A stretch of 64,000 bases of DNA from contig JAGAXM010000017.1 in the NCBI GenBank assembly GCA_017940895.1, positions 1-64,000 of the forward strand, read 5' to 3'. Numbering within the stretch: position 1 is the first letter of the stretch; each line of letters opens with the position of its first letter. Below the pieces are notes generated by a model. The model ran no database searches. It worked only from the letters and a program-made list of their open reading frames with translations, and had not been told where the DNA came from. Positions 61,486-64,000 of the stretch are shown here, piece by piece. This stretch comes from Clostridiales bacterium. GTDB taxonomy: Bacteria > Bacillota > Clostridia > Saccharofermentanales > Saccharofermentanaceae. Both the position numbers and the translations under genes were made by a program.

Positions 61486-62880
61486 GTGGATTATAAGAGT
61501 TTTGTTTCAAATTTTAACCGCGTTGCCTGTGTTATATCGGTAGACCTTAAGCAGGAAGACGATAATAACAGGTATTTCGTTGTGGATGCGAACGACGCTT
61601 ATAAGAAGACTGTCGTAAAGGATCCCGCTGACTTTGAGACGAATGTTCCTTATACAAGATATATCCCTAAGGCTTCAAACTTCGAGGCTCTGTGCGATAA
61701 GTGCGTAACTTCGAATGTCCCAGTGCATACTTATTTTGATATCGAGTTATATAACGCATGGATGGAGGTGTTCCTTTTTCCTCTGGCATCGGATGATCCG
61801 GATAAGGGTGTACTTCTTTTCTCTTATGAGATGAGCCCTAAGGCTGATATCGATAAGCTTGCGGACATCTCTTCCGAGACTGCTACCAACGTTGTTAAGA
61901 CATGTCTGAAGCTTCGCGAGACGGATGATTTCAAAGCAGCTATGAATTCTGTTGTGGAAGATATCCGTGTACAGTGTGCCGCGAGAAGCTGCAGGATCCT
62001 GCTTACCGATTTTGCCAACAGACGGTATTCGCTTCTGGCTGAGGCATATATTGAAGAACCCGGGATGAAGCCGATGTCCGTGTATATGGATGCGGGATTT
62101 GCTGACGTTGTTGAGACCTGGCCTCTTCTGATCGATAAGAGCAACTGCTTTATCATAACCAATCCCAAGGAGATGAAAGAGGCTTCCAAGAAATCTCCCA
62201 TATGGGTTGAATCGTTAAAGCGTGCCAACGTAGAGCGGCTTGTTATCTATCCGATAAGGTCCAATAACGAGACTATCGGATTCATTTGGGCGTCCAACTT
62301 CGATGCGGATAAGACTATGATGATCAAGGAGACATTGGGACTGACTTCGTTTATCCTGTCATCCGAGATTGCCAATCAGCAGAATATTCAGAAGATGAAG
62401 CTTATGAGTTCCACTGATCTTCTGACCGGTGTGCTTAACCGTAATGCCATGAATAACAGGATCAGTGATGACATAGGCGGAATCAATGTGATCGAGAATC
62501 CGTTCGGCGTTATCTTTGTTGATGTCAATGGTCTTAAGGCGGTAAATGATACCAAGGGACACCGTGCAGGTGATGATCTTCTTAAGGAAGCAGCAAATAC
62601 ACTCAAAGAATTATGTGATGGGAATGATGAGGTTTACCGTGTCGGCGGAGATGAATTCCTTATTATTGCTACAAGGTCACCTCTGGAACAGTTCGAAAAG
62701 CTGCATAAGAAATTAATTGATAATTCCGAAAGACCCGGAAGAGTTCATTTCGCTGTGGGTGCGTGCCACAGTACCGAGACAGGCGACATTCTTAAGGCCA
62801 TGCAGAAAGCAGATGCAAGAATGTATGCCGTTAAGGAAGATTACTATATGAGACACAGCAAGTGCGAATTGCACAGCTGA
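61486..62880 (+). CDS. GAF-GGDEF diguanylate cyclase
   Basis: 464 residues, no membrane helix. An N-terminal region (about 1-130) of uncertain fold, a GAF-like sensor (about 145-300) and a GGDEF domain (about 305-460) with the intact GGDEF motif (in VYRVGGDEFLI), FVDVNGLKAVND and the C-terminal ADARMYAVKE. Predicted to make cyclic-di-GMP. The RxxD inhibitory site normally five residues before GGDEF is absent, so product inhibition may be weak. It starts with GTG after a GGGGTAA site. Confidence 0.9.
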   Translation: MDYKSFVSNFNRVACVISVDLKQEDDNNRYFVVDANDAYKKTVVKDPADFETNVPYTRYIPKASNFEALCDKCVTSNVPVHTYFDIELYNAWMEVFLFPLASDDPDKGVLLFSYEMSPKADIDKLADISSETATNVVKTCLKLRETDDFKAAMNSVVEDIRVQCAARSCRILLTDFANRRYSLLAEAYIEEPGMKPMSVYMDAGFADVVETWPLLIDKSNCFIITNPKEMKEASKKSPIWVESLKRANVERLVIYPIRSNNETIGFIWASNFDADKTMMIKETLGLTSFILSSEIANQQNIQKMKLMSSTDLLTGVLNRNAMNNRISDDIGGINVIENPFGVIFVDVNGLKAVNDTKGHRAGDDLLKEAANTLKELCDGNDEVYRVGGDEFLIIATRSPLEQFEKLHKKLIDNSERPGRVHFAVGACHSTETGDILKAMQKADARMYAVKEDYYMRHSKCELHS

Positions 62881-62881
62881 C

Positions 62882-63847
62882 TTAAACAAGAATTACAACA
62901 GCAAGTAAGTAGAGCGCATCGATGATCAATGCTGCAAGGCAGATCACTGCCCATGTCTTAGGCACGGGGAATCCGAGCTTCTTCTTAATATGGTCATGAA
63001 CCGGAGTAATAATATTAGGAAGGATGATGATCTTCTTATGTGTAAGTCTTCCGATCGTGATCTTAAGGATAGACAGACCGCCGTCGATGAGGAAGGGCAG
63101 GCATACGATAAGATATGCTAAAGGAAGCTTAAGATACATAAAGTAGAATGCGATAAAAAAGCCGATAGATCTTGATCCCGCATCTCCCATAAGCATCTTG
63201 GACGGATAGTGGTTGAAGATAAGATAAACAAGAATGACGGCAATCAGTACGACTCCGGGAAGTGCATTGGTCAATGTCAGAAGTCCGTGAAGATTAGCCG
63301 ATACCATCAAGGTCAGAACAGTAAGGACGGTAAGTGTTCCGGACAGACCGTCAACTCCGTCGGTCGCATTGGTGGCGTTGATCGAGACTACAGTCAGGAT
63401 AGTTGCCAGGATAATGAACAATACGGGGTTAAGGATATAAGACTTGTCGATAAACGACAGATAAACTTCATTGCCGAAGAACTTGAAGAATACGATGCTT
63501 CCGATAATGGCTACGATAACATCGAGTGCGCCCTTGGAATACTCTCCCCAAGGGGATCTGGATCTGTCATCGAGGAACCCGATGAATGACATAAGGAAAG
63601 TGAGGACCATGATCGCATATAAGCCTGTGCCTGCAGTAGTAAATGCGCATACGGCAAGAACGAAGATCAAAGTGAAGTAGATTCCGACACCTGTAGGTTT
63701 GCCGATATTGACTTCGGAACCCTCGACGTATTTACGTCCGCGGTCGTGTCCGAGAAGTTTCCTGCCGAACGGCAGAAAGAAAAGAGCGAGGAACGTAAGA
63801 ACCCCGCCGGCAACGGCTGCTGATATCAATCTTGTCATTTCAGACAT
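62882..63847 (-). CDS. mraY: MraY-like phosphosugar transferase
   Basis: Membrane enzyme that loads phospho-MurNAc-pentapeptide onto undecaprenyl phosphate (lipid I). 321 residues with about ten helices. Conserved loops: FLDDR (near residue 91), NATNATDGVDGLSG (near 157) and MGDAGSRSIG (near 218). The C-terminal HHH-type signature reads TPVHDHIKKKLGFP: the middle His is Asp and the following FE is IK. WecA/TagO-type relatives lack this loop form, so MraY-like is the better call, but another phosphosugar is possible. An AGAGGTG site precedes the ATG. It stands alone, not in a mur cluster. Confidence 0.82.
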   Translation of the reverse strand: MSEMTRLISAAVAGGVLTFLALFFLPFGRKLLGHDRGRKYVEGSEVNIGKPTGVGIYFTLIFVLAVCAFTTAGTGLYAIMVLTFLMSFIGFLDDRSRSPWGEYSKGALDVIVAIIGSIVFFKFFGNEVYLSFIDKSYILNPVLFIILATILTVVSINATNATDGVDGLSGTLTVLTVLTLMVSANLHGLLTLTNALPGVVLIAVILVYLIFNHYPSKMLMGDAGSRSIGFFIAFYFMYLKLPLAYLIVCLPFLIDGGLSILKITIGRLTHKKIIILPNIITPVHDHIKKKLGFPVPKTWAVICLAALIIDALYLLAVVILV

Positions 63848-63877
63848 AAGTCACCTCTTAACCTTTAAACCCGTGTA

Positions 63878-63883
63878 ATTATA
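63878..63883 (-). promoter_or_regulatory. -10 of mraY-like gene
   Basis: TATAAT on the minus strand (63883-63878), 30 bases before the ATG, with a weak TAGAAA 17 bases upstream. Confidence 0.5.
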
Positions 63884-63895
63884 CTTTTAATCTGT

Positions 63896-63901
63896 TATAA
63901 T
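63896..63901 (+). promoter_or_regulatory. -10 of argS
   Basis: TATAAT 33 bases before the argS ATG; the leader carries GGGGG six bases upstream of the start. The -35 is weak. Confidence 0.5.
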
Positions 63902-63934
63902 TTCTATCTATTTATAAGAATTTGGGGGCATTAT

Positions 63935-64000
63935 ATGGATTACAAGTCCGTTATAGCAGAAAATATATCTAAAGTGACAGAACTTCCCGAAGATCAGATC
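63935..64000 (+). CDS. argS: Arginyl-tRNA synthetase, 5' end
   Basis: Only the first 22 codons are in the window. The N-terminal pattern (MDYKSVIAENIS, then LPEDQI) matches the additional N-terminal domain of bacterial ArgRS (family form: short helix, then E/D-E/D-I before the Leu-Ile-Glu-x-Pro-Pro stretch, which would follow beyond the edge). GGGGG six bases upstream supports the start. An acyl-carrier-like start is a less likely reading. Confidence 0.6.
   Translation, partial: MDYKSVIAENISKVTELPEDQI

Overview
The window reads as chromosomal DNA of an anaerobic, Clostridia-like Bacillota. This is inferred from gene families and signals: purine-rich AGGAGG-type ribosome binding sites, RqcH, YqeG, PepV, a giant BadF/HgdC-type CoA-enzyme activase, NifS/ThiI and an OmpR/WalR-type two-component pair. 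I could not place it to genus from sequence alone. Coding density is very high: there is no gene-free stretch above about 200 bases, and many genes overlap at ATGA, TAATG or TGATG junctions. I found no rRNA, tRNA, CRISPR array, transposase or prophage.

Layout. 1-194: a terminator tail of an upstream transcript. 195-9067 (+): nucleoside deaminase, a membrane PAS-GGDEF-EAL protein, a FecR-domain surface protein, pyrimidine-nucleoside phosphorylase, ruvCAB and queH. 9064-14415 (-): rqcH, a Ser/Lys-rich membrane protein, two tandem long prs paralogues and engB. 14499-24119: comEC, aspartokinase, yqeG, a pseudouridine synthase, a histidine kinase/regulator pair, a lipoprotein, an RlmI-like methyltransferase and an RluA-type synthase. 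24195-29265: a TGS-less thrS, pepV, and rpsB-tsf behind a structured leader. 29348-33428 (+): cysteine desulfurase, thiI, a PurM/HypE-like protein and a secreted unknown. 33429-38967 (-): dacA, two paralogous GT-C membrane proteins and a GtrB-like transferase in one overlapping operon. 39047-51821 (+): a hydrolase, a cell-wall hydrolase, glyA, rarA, a lipoprotein, asd, an ABC-F ATPase, an Lrp regulator, an aminotransferase, prfB and a secreted glucosaminidase. 51926-64000: an unknown, the CoA activase, polA, coaE, a YdcF-like protein, a Fur regulator, a GAF-GGDEF protein, an MraY-like transferase (-) and the start of argS.

Themes. DNA repair and replication (ruvCAB, rarA, polA), translation and tRNA/rRNA modification (thrS, argS, rpsB, tsf, prfB, rqcH, queH, thiI, pseudouridine synthases), the aspartate pathway (aspartokinase, asd), the cell envelope (mraY-like, dacA, hydrolases, GT-C pair) and cyclic-di-GMP signalling all appear. 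Most content is housekeeping. The most distinctive feature is promoter layout: at least six genes have a -10 hexamer only 6-8 bases before the start codon, so their mRNAs should be leaderless or nearly so. One divergent pair shares a perfectly palindromic -10. Other points for follow-up are a Prs paralogue with an altered catalytic loop, a ThrRS lacking TGS with altered core motifs, an RF2 gene without the frameshift site, a probable CTG start, and the dacA/GT-C/GtrB surface-glycosylation operon.
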